From: Deltaproteobacteria bacterium
Lineage (GTDB): Bacteria; Myxococcota_A; Polyangia; Nannocystales; Nannocystaceae
Assembly (NCBI GenBank): GCA_003696955.1
Contig: RFGU01000115.1
Span: 1 to 39,143, forward strand
Direction of reading: 5' to 3'
DNA: 39,143 bases
Positions 1 through 8,387 of this stretch are shown piece after piece. A program made the translations under genes and the position numbers. A model generated the notes under the pieces. It ran no database searches. It saw only the letters and a list, made by a program, of their open reading frames with translations, and was not told the DNA's origin. Every line of letters starts with the position of its first letter. The first letter of the stretch is position 1.

Positions 1-1448
1 GCCGCCGCCGCCAGGCTGAACGACACGATCTTGGCCAGGCTGGCCGGCTTGCCCAGCATGAGTTGACCGGCCCGGACTTCGGCCCGCCCCTCCCGGTAGG
101 CCCGATCGCCCTCCACCTCGAAGGGCACCGAGGCACACGAGGCGTAGGGGACGTTCACGGACATGCGCGGCGAGCGTGACACGTTGAAGGTCGTGACCGC
201 GCCGTCGGGCCGGAAGAACTTGATCTTGCGGATCTCGTTGCCGGGCGGCGCCCGCGTCCATTCGCCGAGTTCCACGTCGAGGAAGACGTCCTTTGGGTCG
301 ACGTAGCTCGACAGGGTCTGACCGTTCTGGGCGAGTCGGTCCTGCCAGCGCTGGATGGGGTTGACCTTCTCGAACTCCACCTCGATGGGCAGCTCGAGCG
401 CGTTGGCCGTCGCCTCGGTCACGGTGCCCGGGCAGGTGTAGGCACAGCCGGTGTCGGTGACGGTCGGGCTGCACACGGTGCCGTCGGCCAAGGTCGCGCG
501 GGGGCAGGTGTCCACCGGATAGATGCACGCCGGCCGCCGCCACACGAAGGTCACCTGGCGAAACTCCAGATCGAAGGGGGCCGTCGGGTAGGGGCCGTGC
601 CAGCGTGCCCCGAAGCGGGCGGCCGCCCGTTCCGCCGTGGCGGCCAGGTCGACTTCGAGGGTGCCCACGCCGAGGGGGGCCCGTGGCACGAGGATCCGCA
701 GGGCTTCGCCGTGTAGATCCCGCACGCACTTGGCGGTGTCGATGGAGACCCCATGGACCGACACGGACAGGCGGTCGCGATCGGCCGGTACGATGCGCGT
801 GCGGGGCAGGGCGACCTCGGTCCAGCGGCAGCGTGGCTCGATGGGCAGCGCGGCAATCGTGTGCTCGCCTGCTGGCGCGGGGCGTTCGCGGAAGCTGCGC
901 CCATGGGGCAGGTAGTGGCCCCCGAGGCTGCGGACGGTGAAGCTCGCCCGCGGCGAGGTGGTGCCGACGCCGACCGTGACGATGCCTCCGGCCAGTCGGA
1001 TCGACTCGATGTCGGGGGGGGCGGCTTCGAGTTGCTCGAGCAGCAGGAACAGGACCCACGGGTCGGCGGCCTCGGCCGTCCCGGCGGCGAGCGTGTCGGC
1101 GGTGCACGCGGCATACAGTGCCCCGATGTTGGAGAGCCCCGGCGGCAGGTCCACCATGGGGCGGCAATCCGCGTCCGACGAATCCGAACAGGGGGCGGGG
1201 GGCTCGCCCTCGAAGCGGTTCCAGGCCGCGGGCAGCACCAGGTGGCGTCCGCCGAGTCCGCTCGGTGCCAGGATCTGCTCGACGGGTTGGTCGTTGCGCG
1301 GCCCCTTGGCCTCCGTAACGACGCAGACGTGGGTCGGCATCTCTCCCGTCTGGGGGGCGAGTTCGATGGTGACCTTCGTGCCCGCGAGCGCCGTGACCGG
1401 CAGCAGACAGGCCACGAGAACGATCCAATAGGCGATCAACCGCCGCAC
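1..1448 (-). CDS. Secreted protein of unknown function, 3' end outside window (partial)
   Basis: The minus strand is open from 1448 to the window edge (about 482 codons). The GTG start at 1448 is preceded by GGAGGA with about 4 bases spacing, inside the end of the upstream kinase gene, so the two overlap by 13 bases and are probably translationally coupled. The N-terminus (MRRLIAYWIVLVACLLPVTALA) is a good Sec signal peptide with likely cleavage after ALA. The mature part is rich in beta-prone stretches and holds a cysteine cluster around residues 295-325 (CIYPVDTC, CSP, CAYTC). I recognise no family. Because it is the partner gene of a membrane Ser/Thr kinase with an exported Cys-rich tail, an envelope role is plausible, but this is inference. 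A TTG at 1439 is a weaker alternative start. Confidence 0.75.
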   Translation of the reverse strand, partial: MRRLIAYWIVLVACLLPVTALAGTKVTIELAPQTGEMPTHVCVVTEAKGPRNDQPVEQILAPSGLGGRHLVLPAAWNRFEGEPPAPCSDSSDADCRPMVDLPPGLSNIGALYAACTADTLAAGTAEAADPWVLFLLLEQLEAAPPDIESIRLAGGIVTVGVGTTSPRASFTVRSLGGHYLPHGRSFRERPAPAGEHTIAALPIEPRCRWTEVALPRTRIVPADRDRLSVSVHGVSIDTAKCVRDLHGEALRILVPRAPLGVGTLEVDLAATAERAAARFGARWHGPYPTAPFDLEFRQVTFVWRRPACIYPVDTCPRATLADGTVCSPTVTDTGCAYTCPGTVTEATANALELPIEVEFEKVNPIQRWQDRLAQNGQTLSSYVDPKDVFLDVELGEWTRAPPGNEIRKIKFFRPDGAVTTFNVSRSPRMSVNVPYASCASVPFEVEGDRAYREGRAEVRAGQLMLGKPASLAKIVSFSLAAA

Positions 1449-2983
1449 GCGTCCTCCGGGGCCGGTACGCAGGCGTAGTGGGCCGCACACGCGTCGGCGT
1501 CCCGCAGACCCGCGAGATCCGTCGTGCGCAGCTTCCGGGCGCACCGGTGGCAGGTGCCCTCGAGCCGTACGAACGTTGCGTGTCGCCGTCGCTTGCCGAG
1601 CAACTTGTTGCGGTCGTTGTAGTAGCAGGCGCGGTAGCGGGGCCTTCGCGCCTCGGTGGCACGCGCCTGCTGTGGCGGGGATGGCGAAGGCGGAGCGGTC
1701 GTCGGCGCCGGGGAGGGGGATCCACCGCCCGCGTCCCCTGCATCGACGTCGGCCAGGGCACTCGCCACGGGTGCGGCGCCGCCCGTGGCCGCGCGCGAGG
1801 GCGGGGCCGGTACGTTGCGTCCGCCGGCGTCCGGGGAGGGGGCGACCGGCCCCGTCTTGCCGCCGGCCGCCGCCGGCTTCTCGACGGGCTCCGCGTCGGG
1901 CTGCACCGGCCGTCCGAGCGCAAGGGCCACCGCCGCCACGGCACCCGCCGCTACGGCGAGGCTCGCCCCGGCACGGATCGCAATGCGGCGGCGCATCCGG
2001 GAAAGGCGGGTGGTCCCGCGCAGCGCACGGGCCAGGGCCTCCATGGAGGGGTAGCGTCGGTCCGGAGCGGGGTCGAGCCCGCGTCGCAGCACCTTGACCA
2101 CGGCATCGGGCACGTGTCGGTCGTCCACCCGTGCGATCGCCCCGCGTTCGGCCGCTTCGCGATAGGCCATGAGGGTCTCGCCGTCGAAGGGGGGGCGCCC
2201 GAAGAGGGCCTCGAAGAGGGCGACGCAGAAGCTGAACTGGTCCGAGGCGAAGGTGGCGGCCGTGGCGTCGCGGAATTGCTCGGGGGCCATGTACTTCGGG
2301 GTGCCCAGGACGCTTCCCACCCGGGTCAAGGTCAGGTCGTCGTCGTCCGCGTCGGGGGCGGCCGCGGGTTCGGCATCGTTCGACAGGCGGCCTCCGGCCA
2401 GGCCGAAGTCGGACACCCGCACGCGACCGTCACGTCCCACGAGGACGTTCTCGGGTTTGAAGTCGCGGTGCACCACGCCCGCCCCGTGGGCCGCCGACAG
2501 GCCGTCGGCCGCCTGGACGAAGAGGTCGACGATGCGGTCCCACGGAAGGTCGCGATGTGCAAGGTGGGTGCGCAGGTCCTCTCCCTCGACCAGCTCCATG
2601 GCCACGAACACGTCCCCGTCCTCCACGCCGACGTCGTAGACCGCGATGACGTTGGGGTGGGAGAGGCGCGCCATCGCGCGTGCCTCCCGCAGCAGGCGGG
2701 CTCGCGCCTCGGCGGCGGCCTCTCCGTCGCGCCTCCGCTCGCCGAGCAGGAGCTTGAGGGCCACCTCCCGGTCCAGATCCGGATCGTACGCACGATAGAC
2801 GACCCCCATGGCACCGGCACCGAGTCGGCCGCGGATCTCGTAGCGGCCGAGGCGAGGGGGGGCGTCGTCCCGACTCGGCCCGAACAGACGTTCGGCAACG
2901 GCCAGGCGCGCCCTTCGGGCTTCGAGGTCGTTCGAGGGTGGCGCAGCGGAGCGCAACCACGAGTCGTCGTTCGGCACCGGCAC
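1436..2983 (-). CDS. Membrane-anchored PknB-type Ser/Thr protein kinase
   Basis: A 515-residue Hanks-type kinase. Visible motifs are the glycine loop GRLGAGAMGVVY (about residues 51-63), the ATP-anchoring Lys in ALKLL (77), the catalytic loop HRDFKPEN (172-179), DFG (192-194) and APEQ (233-236). One transmembrane helix lies at about 339-357. A Pro/Ala-rich stalk follows, then a C-terminal region of about 65 residues with six cysteines, which would be outside the cytoplasm. The family phosphorylates Ser/Thr of cytosolic partners, and the outer tail may sense or bind something. The GTG start at 2983 has AGGGGA six bases upstream and lies downstream of a -10-like TAGGAT; the reading frame is open back to 3037, but that extension looks non-coding. 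It is transcribed divergently from the HEAT lipoprotein and coupled to the secreted protein downstream. Confidence 0.93.
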   Translation of the reverse strand: MPVPNDDSWLRSAAPPSNDLEARRARLAVAERLFGPSRDDAPPRLGRYEIRGRLGAGAMGVVYRAYDPDLDREVALKLLLGERRRDGEAAAEARARLLREARAMARLSHPNVIAVYDVGVEDGDVFVAMELVEGEDLRTHLAHRDLPWDRIVDLFVQAADGLSAAHGAGVVHRDFKPENVLVGRDGRVRVSDFGLAGGRLSNDAEPAAAPDADDDDLTLTRVGSVLGTPKYMAPEQFRDATAATFASDQFSFCVALFEALFGRPPFDGETLMAYREAAERGAIARVDDRHVPDAVVKVLRRGLDPAPDRRYPSMEALARALRGTTRLSRMRRRIAIRAGASLAVAAGAVAAVALALGRPVQPDAEPVEKPAAAGGKTGPVAPSPDAGGRNVPAPPSRAATGGAAPVASALADVDAGDAGGGSPSPAPTTAPPSPSPPQQARATEARRPRYRACYYNDRNKLLGKRRRHATFVRLEGTCHRCARKLRTTDLAGLRDADACAAHYACVPAPEDACGG

Positions 2984-3006
2984 GGCAGATCCCCTGGTGC
3001 GCGGGC

Positions 3007-3012
3007 ATCCTA
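3007..3012 (-). promoter_or_regulatory. Candidate -10 element for the kinase gene
   Basis: TAGGAT on the minus strand, 23 bases before the GTG at 2983. The same GGTAGGAT string precedes dnaE. It supports the start at 2983 rather than 3037. No clear -35. Confidence 0.3.
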
Positions 3013-3047
3013 CCCCGTCGCGTCTTCCGGTGCACACGCGGTCGTGG

Positions 3048-3056
3048 TGCTAAGGT
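3048..3056 (+). promoter_or_regulatory. Candidate extended -10 for the HEAT lipoprotein gene
   Basis: TGC followed by TAAGGT, 18 bases before the GTG at 3075. This is a TGnTAnnnT pattern like those upstream of several other genes in the window. No clear -35. Confidence 0.3.
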
Positions 3057-3074
3057 GCCCCTGCGAGTCGAGCC

Positions 3075-3920
3075 GTGCGACCCACCCTGTGCATGTTGTG
3101 CGCCCTCCTGGCGGCCGCCTGCGGCGGTGCAGCCGGCCGATCCGTGGCCGTCGACGTCGGCCGGGTGGTCGTGCGCTCGGCGCCGGACCGTCTCGAAGCT
3201 CCGGTGGCCGAGGCCGTGCGGGGGCATCTCGAGCGCTCCCCCTTGTTCACCGTGTCCGGCAGTTCGGACGATCCGCCGGTCGAGCTGGCGGTACGCGAGG
3301 TGGCGGACGGAGCCGAGCGCGGCATCCGGATCGCGGCCGTGATCGCGGACCCCAAGGCTCCCTCGGGCAGGTGGGAGGCCACGGTCGAGGTCCTCGCCAC
3401 GGGCGGACGGGCCCTCGAAGGGGCCGACCTGGACGCCGCGGCCGCGCGGGTCGTCGCGGTGCTCGAGGCCCGCCGCCTCCTCGCGACCGGTCGGCGCGAG
3501 GCGGTCGGGCGCGTCCTCACCTCGGACGATCCGGAGATCGTGGGGCTTGCCTTGGACTGGATCCGTGATCACCAACCGAAGGACTACGCCGACGCCGCCG
3601 TGCCCTACCTCGCCAGCGACCATCCGAACCTCGTACGACGGGCCGCCGAGATCCTCGGTCGCACGCAGGATCCGGCGTACGTGTCGGTGCTGCTCGATGC
3701 GGCCCAACGGGCGCCGGAGGGGCCGCGCAGAGCCGTCTACGAGGCCCTCGGCCGCATCGGAGGCGATCGCGCAGAGCGCTTCTTGGAGCTGGCCGCCGAG
3801 CACGAGGCGTCCGCCGAGTTGGCCGAGGCGGCCCGGAGGGCCCTCGACGGACTCCGTCATCCGGTCGGGGCGGGCGCCTCGGCTCGCCTCGACGTCGGCA
3901 TGCGAAGGGGGCATCGATGA
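3075..3920 (+). CDS. HEAT-repeat lipoprotein
   Basis: A 281-residue protein. The N-terminus MRPTLCMLCALLAAAC is a short signal ending in a lipobox-like LAAAC, so Cys16 is probably lipidated, although Ala at -3 is not the most favoured residue. Residues 25-135 form a mixed alpha/beta region with no family I recognise. Residues 145-265 are helical pairs typical of HEAT repeats (LALDWIRDHQPKDYADAAVPYLASD, NLVRRAAEILGRTQDP, AVYEALGRIGG), a scaffold for protein binding. The GTG start is the first plausible one after the divergent kinase promoter region. Its stop overlaps the next start as ATGA, so the two genes form an operon. The specific role is unknown; an envelope protein-protein scaffold is the likely class. 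Confidence 0.8.
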   Translation: MRPTLCMLCALLAAACGGAAGRSVAVDVGRVVVRSAPDRLEAPVAEAVRGHLERSPLFTVSGSSDDPPVELAVREVADGAERGIRIAAVIADPKAPSGRWEATVEVLATGGRALEGADLDAAAARVVAVLEARRLLATGRREAVGRVLTSDDPEIVGLALDWIRDHQPKDYADAAVPYLASDHPNLVRRAAEILGRTQDPAYVSVLLDAAQRAPEGPRRAVYEALGRIGGDRAERFLELAAEHEASAELAEAARRALDGLRHPVGAGASARLDVGMRRGHR

Positions 3921-4774
3921 AGAACCACTCTCCCACGATGGGGCGGGCGCTCGGCGCCACGTTGGCCCTGATCGCGCTCCTGCCGGGGGCATCGGCATAC
4001 GCCGGGCCTGCGGGTGGGCCACCGCCCGAGGCGGCGTCCGCGGATCGGCCGTCGGCGTCCCCGGCCGAGGCGCCGACACCGTCGTCCGACGTGGACCCCG
4101 GACAGGAGGCATCGGCGGCCGGGACGACGAAGACCGCCCCCGTAGACTCCGCGCCCTCGCCGGCTGCCGAGGGGCAGGCACCCCCGCCGGCCACACCGCC
4201 GCGCCAGCTCGTGCCCCTGCCACCGCCGCCGCCGCGGGAGCCCGCCGACAGCCTCCCGAAGGGCCCGTGGTACGGCACGTTCTGGTTCGAGGTACGACCC
4301 GAACTCACCGCGCCGGTGGCGGGCGCTCAACCCGCCAAGGGCGAGATCGTCTCCGGCGGTGCGACGGTGGGCCTGGGGTTTCGCCTTCATCGACTCGTGG
4401 GCCTTCGGACGGCCATGGGCCTTTTGTTGCACGACGCCCGCGCGCGCCGGGTCACGACGGTCTTCGGCGATCGCATCGACGTGGTCGACTACGGGCAGAT
4501 CCTCGCGTTCGAGTTTCTCGGGCTGCGGGCGTTCGCGCCGGCCCATCCGCGTTTCCTGCCGTATCTCGACGTATCCGGGGGCATGGCGCTTTGGTTCCCG
4601 GCGGACGGAAGGCCCGCCGTCCCCGGTGCGCTCGTCCGGGTCGCGCCCGGGTTCGAGGGATGGGTCGCACCGCGGATCACCCTGGGCGCCTCCTTCGGGT
4701 ACCGGTTGCTGGTCCTGTCCAACACCGTGGGTCACGCCGTGCAACCGGCCATCGTCTTCGGCGTCCACTGGTGA
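3917..4774 (+). CDS. Exported beta-barrel-like envelope protein with Pro/Ala-rich linker
   Basis: A 285-residue protein starting at the ATG of an ATGA overlap with the preceding lipoprotein gene. Residues 1-29 (ending LLPGASAYA) are a signal peptide. Residues 30-112 are a low-complexity Pro/Ala/Ser linker ending in a proline run. Residues 115-285 alternate hydrophobic and polar residues in short strands separated by turns (GPWYGTFWFEVRPEL, GGATVGLGFRLHRLVGLRTAMGLLL, RFLPYLDVSGGMALWF, ITLGASFGYRLLVL) and end in an aromatic residue (VFGVHW). This resembles a small outer-membrane beta-barrel with a C-terminal aromatic insertion signal. No specific family is recognised. It is convergent with the gene ending at 4815. 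Confidence 0.8.
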   Translation: MKNHSPTMGRALGATLALIALLPGASAYAGPAGGPPPEAASADRPSASPAEAPTPSSDVDPGQEASAAGTTKTAPVDSAPSPAAEGQAPPPATPPRQLVPLPPPPPREPADSLPKGPWYGTFWFEVRPELTAPVAGAQPAKGEIVSGGATVGLGFRLHRLVGLRTAMGLLLHDARARRVTTVFGDRIDVVDYGQILAFEFLGLRAFAPAHPRFLPYLDVSGGMALWFPADGRPAVPGALVRVAPGFEGWVAPRITLGASFGYRLLVLSNTVGHAVQPAIVFGVHW

Positions 4775-4814
4775 GGCGGGCGCCGAACCCGGCGGCGTCG
4801 CCTGGACCGGACGA

Positions 4815-6347
4815 TTAGGGGCCTTCGTCCTCGAGCCCGAGGGTGCCCACCAAGAAGCCGTCGGACCCGACTTCGCCGCATCGTCGCGCCCACGGTTCGG
4901 GGAATCGGCCAGCCACGCAAACCCGTTCGGATCGGGCGAGGGCTCGCAGGAACGCCCGTTCGGTGCCGTCGGGCCTTCGGGCGATCACGGGGCGGGGCGA
5001 GGCCCACGTCGGGTCCGGCGTCCCGGGCTCGGCCTGCGGGCGGTCGAGTTGGACGACGAGCAATTCGCGGTCGCCGAGTTCGGCCGTAGGCGCATCGTTG
5101 TCCCGGGCGATGACGGCGAAGAGGCGTCCGGCCGCCGGGAGGAACGAGACGCGCCGGTGGGGGAGGTACTGCGGCGTCGAGCTCGCTCCCGCGCCGAAGA
5201 ACGCACCGTCCGCCACGCCGACGGCCCACGGTGGCGCATCGTCCCCTTCGGGGACCGCGAAGAGCCGCAACGAGGCGCCGTGGGTGAGTCCCTCGATGCC
5301 CCCCGAGGGCGAGAACACGGCCAAGTCGCGGCCATCGGACGTCACCCGTTCGAAGTAGATCCGGCCGGTCGGCGTGATGCCCGCGGCGCCGACCCGGTCC
5401 TCGATGGCCGGCCAAAGGGTGCACGAGGCCGCGCCCGCCAACTCGCGAAGGGCGAGGCCCCCCTCGGGCCCTTCGTAGAGGAGCGAGGCCGCGTCCGCCG
5501 AGAAACTCGCAAGACCCGAAATCGACATGCCGCCCCGGGAGGTCGTCAACGTGCCGACGAAGCGATCCGCGAGATCGAACGCCCCGTCGCCGTCGGACAC
5601 GAACACGAAGGTCTCCGCCGCATCTCCGGGCACCGTGACCGCGAGGGCCGCGTCGCCGGGGGCGAACTCGACGGACGTGGGCACCCGCACGTCGCTGGCG
5701 AGGGGCTCCGGGGCGGGCAGGGGGGCCGACGTGTCCACTACGAAGAGGTCGCGCCGCTCGCCATCGACGATCCGCTCGAGCAGGACGTGGCGATCGCCGA
5801 CCGTCACCACGTGCAGGGCGGGCCCCGCAAGGGGGGCGAGTACCCGGCTGCCGGCCCGATACGCCCACGATGCACCCTCGGCGTCCCGGACGAGGAAGGT
5901 GGCCCCCGAGCGCAGTGGGGCCACGAGCGCCGTGACCTCGAGGGCGAGGGGCGATTCGTCGGCCCCGAAGGCGGCATCCTCGTCGAGATTCCAGTGGAGG
6001 AGGCGTCCCTCGTCGTCGAGGGCGACGGCGTGGCGCGCATCGCCCGAGACGAGCACGGGCGTACCGGCCGGCAGACGCTCACCGTCCGGGCCGTGGAGCG
6101 GTCGCTCGTCGAAGGTACAGGTCTGCGCCGCACAGTCGGCGACCACGGCCACCACGCCTTCGGGGAGGCTGGCCGCCAGCACCACGCCCCGATCGGACGC
6201 GCCGCCGCCAACGGCGACCCACGGGGCGTCGCAGGCCGCCGGTGGGTCCCCGAATTCCGCGCACCCCATCGCCCCGCCGACCGCCATGAGCGCCAGCATA
6301 CGCATCGCGACGCGAGCGCAGTGGGCGGATAGGCGCAAGGAACCCAT
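4815..6347 (-). CDS. Large propeller-like lipoprotein of unknown function
   Basis: A 510-residue protein. The ATG at 6347 is preceded by AGGA, and the N-terminus leads to a signal with lipobox GAMGC (Cys about residue 29). An alternative ATG at 6305 or 6299 would give a shorter signal. The mature part is made of repeated short beta stretches separated by acidic loops (TALVAPLRSGATFLVRDAEG, SVEFAPGDAALAVTVPGDA, GLASFSADAASLLYEGPEG, ITPTGRIYFERVTSDGRDLAVFSPSGG). This periodicity of roughly 45-50 residues is like WD40/PD40-type beta-propellers, but the repeats are degenerate and I cannot name a family. The open frame extends back to 6443, but that part overlaps the divergent promoter and does not look coding. 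Confidence 0.8.
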   Translation of the reverse strand: MGSLRLSAHCARVAMRMLALMAVGGAMGCAEFGDPPAACDAPWVAVGGGASDRGVVLAASLPEGVVAVVADCAAQTCTFDERPLHGPDGERLPAGTPVLVSGDARHAVALDDEGRLLHWNLDEDAAFGADESPLALEVTALVAPLRSGATFLVRDAEGASWAYRAGSRVLAPLAGPALHVVTVGDRHVLLERIVDGERRDLFVVDTSAPLPAPEPLASDVRVPTSVEFAPGDAALAVTVPGDAAETFVFVSDGDGAFDLADRFVGTLTTSRGGMSISGLASFSADAASLLYEGPEGGLALRELAGAASCTLWPAIEDRVGAAGITPTGRIYFERVTSDGRDLAVFSPSGGIEGLTHGASLRLFAVPEGDDAPPWAVGVADGAFFGAGASSTPQYLPHRRVSFLPAAGRLFAVIARDNDAPTAELGDRELLVVQLDRPQAEPGTPDPTWASPRPVIARRPDGTERAFLRALARSERVCVAGRFPEPWARRCGEVGSDGFLVGTLGLEDEGP

Positions 6348-6353
6348 CGTTCC

Positions 6354-6360
6354 TATCATA
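6354..6360. promoter_or_regulatory. Candidate symmetric (bidirectional) -10 element
   Basis: TATCATA reads as TATCAT on the plus strand (6354-6359) and TATGAT on the minus strand (6360-6355). It could serve both divergent genes: it lies 7 bases before the minus-strand ATG at 6347 and 66 bases before the plus-strand GTG at 6426. No strong -35 on either side. Confidence 0.35.
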
Positions 6361-6425
6361 CCTTGGATCGTCTCCGGGAGGGAAGGGCAACAAGAGCGGT
6401 TCCGTTGTGGCAGGCTTGGGGGCCC

Positions 6426-7448
6426 GTGCTCGGCGACGAACATCCGCCTCCCATCGGCTGGCTTCGGTGGGGCACCGCGCGCGCGCGGCTCTTGTCATGG
6501 CCCTTGCTGTGCTCGGCGGCGGGCGTGGCTGCGTGCGGCGGTCGACCGGGCCCCACCTACGAGGCCCAGGCCGACGCCGACCGCGCAGCCTACGGTCGTC
6601 CCGCGGCGGGGGAAGCGGATCCGGGGGCCTCGGGCGGTGGCGAGGCCGACCGGGAGGCGTCGTACGAGGCGACGTATCGAGCCGCCCGGGAGCTTGCGGA
6701 CGGGCCGCTGCCGCAGGGGCCGGCCCTCGAGCGGATCCGAGGGGAACTCGCGGAGGTCGCCAACCGCGCGCGTGACCGGCACCTTCGGGCCAACGCGGCC
6801 GTGCTCTTGGCCTCCATCGAGGAGCGGGTCGGGCGAATCGAACCGGCCATCTCGTTGTTGCGCCATGCCCGCGCCCTGGTGGCGGACGATCCCGGGCCGG
6901 CCATGGCCCTCGCCGTGGTGCTCGGTCGCGCCGGACGATTCGACGAGGCGGCGAGGATCCAGGCCGAAGCGGCCGAACTGGATCCCGACAACCTGGAGAA
7001 CTGGCTGTTGCTCGGCGAGTTTCGCACCAAGGCGGGGGACCGGGACGGTGCCGTGGAAGCCTACGCGGCCTACGAACTGCGCCGCAAGGGGCTTCTCGAC
7101 GGGCTCACCCTCAGGCGCAAGGACGGCACGTACCTCAGGCCACCCGAGGAGCGGGCGGCCTGCGCCCGAGCGCTGGCCGCGGCGACCGACCAGGGGACGG
7201 CCCGGGGCCTGCTCTATGCCCTCGCCCACGAACCAGAGCCCGAGGTCCGCCGTGCCATCGTCGAGACCATGGCCGTCATGCGGCTCGCCGACTTCGTGCC
7301 CGCACTCCGCCGTGCCCTCGAGCGGGAGTCCGATCCCGGGGTGCGCGCGGCCATGGAGGCGGCCGTGGCCCACATCGAGGCCGACCCGGTGTCCCCGGCG
7401 CCGGAGCGGGTGGCACCTTCGACCACCGCCACGTCCACGACGCCCTAG
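6426..7448 (+). CDS. TPR/HEAT-repeat lipoprotein, first gene of the Gld-like ABC operon
   Basis: A 340-residue protein. The GTG at 6426 has a G-rich Shine-Dalgarno-like run just upstream. An in-frame TTG at 6363 is open too, but it sits 3 bases after a -10-like element and is less likely. A signal peptide ends in lipobox GVAAC (Cys about residue 37). Residues about 100-240 contain TPR-like helical hairpins (HLRANAAVLLASIEERVGRIEPAISLLRHARAL, GPAMALAVVLGRAGRFDEAARIQAEAAELDP, NWLLLGEFRTKAGDRDGAVEAYAAYELRRKG). Residues 260-330 look HEAT-like (EPEVRRAIVETMAVMRLADFVPALRRALERESDPGVRAAMEAAVAHI). The stop codon is immediately followed by the ABC ATPase start, so it belongs to that operon and may be its periplasmic scaffold (inference). 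Confidence 0.8.
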   Translation: MLGDEHPPPIGWLRWGTARARLLSWPLLCSAAGVAACGGRPGPTYEAQADADRAAYGRPAAGEADPGASGGGEADREASYEATYRAARELADGPLPQGPALERIRGELAEVANRARDRHLRANAAVLLASIEERVGRIEPAISLLRHARALVADDPGPAMALAVVLGRAGRFDEAARIQAEAAELDPDNLENWLLLGEFRTKAGDRDGAVEAYAAYELRRKGLLDGLTLRRKDGTYLRPPEERAACARALAAATDQGTARGLLYALAHEPEPEVRRAIVETMAVMRLADFVPALRRALERESDPGVRAAMEAAVAHIEADPVSPAPERVAPSTTATSTTP

Positions 7449-8387
7449 ATGACCGCGGCCAGGCCCACGCTCAGCGTCCGCGACGTCGGCCATCGGTACG
7501 CCAAGGCCGAACGGCCGGCCTTGCGCGACGTCTCGTTCTCGGTCGATCCCGGGGAACGGGTGGGGCTGCTCGGGCCCAACGGCGCCGGCAAGTCCACGCT
7601 CATGCGACTGTGCTGCGGCGTGCTGGCACTGCAGCGCGGGTCCATCGAAGTATGCGGCTTCGACGTGCGGCACGACCGGCTCGAGGCGAGGGCCCGAATC
7701 GGTTACCTGCCCGAGACCGCCCCGCTGCCCCCCGAACTCAAGGTCGTGGAGTACCTCCGCTTTCGTGCCCGGCTGCGGGGACTGTCCCGCCCGGCCGAGG
7801 CCGCCGCGGAGGTCCTCGACCGCACCGCCACGGGCCACGTCGCCGACCGTCTCATCGGGCATCTTAGCCGAGGCTACCGGCAGCGGGTGGGCCTTGCCGA
7901 CGCGCTGCTCGGCGATCCTCCGCTGTTGATCCTCGACGAACCGACGGTCGGGCTCGACCCCGTACAGATCGAGCAGGTGCGATCGCTCGTCGTCGGACTG
8001 GCGGAAGACCGGGCCGTCGTCTTCTCGAGCCACATCCTCGCCGAGGTGGCGGCGGTGTGCGACCGCGTGGTCATCCTCGCGGACGGCCGCCTGGTCGCCG
8101 ACGAGCCCGTGGAGGCCGGCACCGACGTCGACGTGCGATGGGACCGCGAACCGGGCGAGGCCCTCGACGCCATCGCCCGCACGGCGGACGCCCGCGTCGT
8201 GGATGCGGGACCGGTGCCGCACGGTGGTTATCGCGCCACGTTGCGGGTCGCGCCGGGCGGCGCCTCGGCCTGCGCCGAGGCCGTCGGCCGCGCGAGCTTC
8301 GCCGCGGGCCTTACGGTCCTCGAGCTTTCGCCGCGGCGATCGGCCCTCGAGGACCGCTTCCTCGAGGCGGTGGAGGGAGGCCGGTGA
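7449..8387 (+). CDS. ABC transporter ATP-binding protein, GldA/CcmA type
   Basis: A 312-residue ATPase. Visible are Walker A GPNGAGKST (about residues 39-47), the Q-loop region GYLPETAPLPPELKVVEYL, the signature LSRGYRQR (about 138-145; Y in place of the usual Q), Walker B LLILDEPTVGLDP (about 157-169) and the switch histidine in SSHIL. The C-terminal 90 residues are an accessory domain as found in GldA-like ATPases. In this family the ATPase powers a membrane permease of the GldF type. The start codon directly abuts the stop of the lipoprotein gene, and its own stop overlaps the permease start as GTGA. Assignment to the GldA-like subgroup rests on the neighbouring genes. Confidence 0.92.
   Translation: MTAARPTLSVRDVGHRYAKAERPALRDVSFSVDPGERVGLLGPNGAGKSTLMRLCCGVLALQRGSIEVCGFDVRHDRLEARARIGYLPETAPLPPELKVVEYLRFRARLRGLSRPAEAAAEVLDRTATGHVADRLIGHLSRGYRQRVGLADALLGDPPLLILDEPTVGLDPVQIEQVRSLVVGLAEDRAVVFSSHILAEVAAVCDRVVILADGRLVADEPVEAGTDVDVRWDREPGEALDAIARTADARVVDAGPVPHGGYRATLRVAPGGASACAEAVGRASFAAGLTVLELSPRRSALEDRFLEAVEGGR

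Noticed and set aside
1478..3568. 696-codon plus-strand open frame opposite the kinase
   Set aside because: It is antisense to a gene with full kinase motifs; its translation is Arg/Gly-rich low complexity. At about 70% GC, long antisense open frames are expected.
4781..4794. CGCCG-AACC-CGGCG hairpin between convergent genes
   Set aside because: 5-bp stem without a T-run; too weak to call a terminator.
4359..6332. 657-codon plus-strand frame spanning the beta-barrel and propeller-like genes
   Set aside because: It runs through the 3' end of one real gene in a different frame and antisense to another; composition is Arg/Gly/Glu-rich without motifs.
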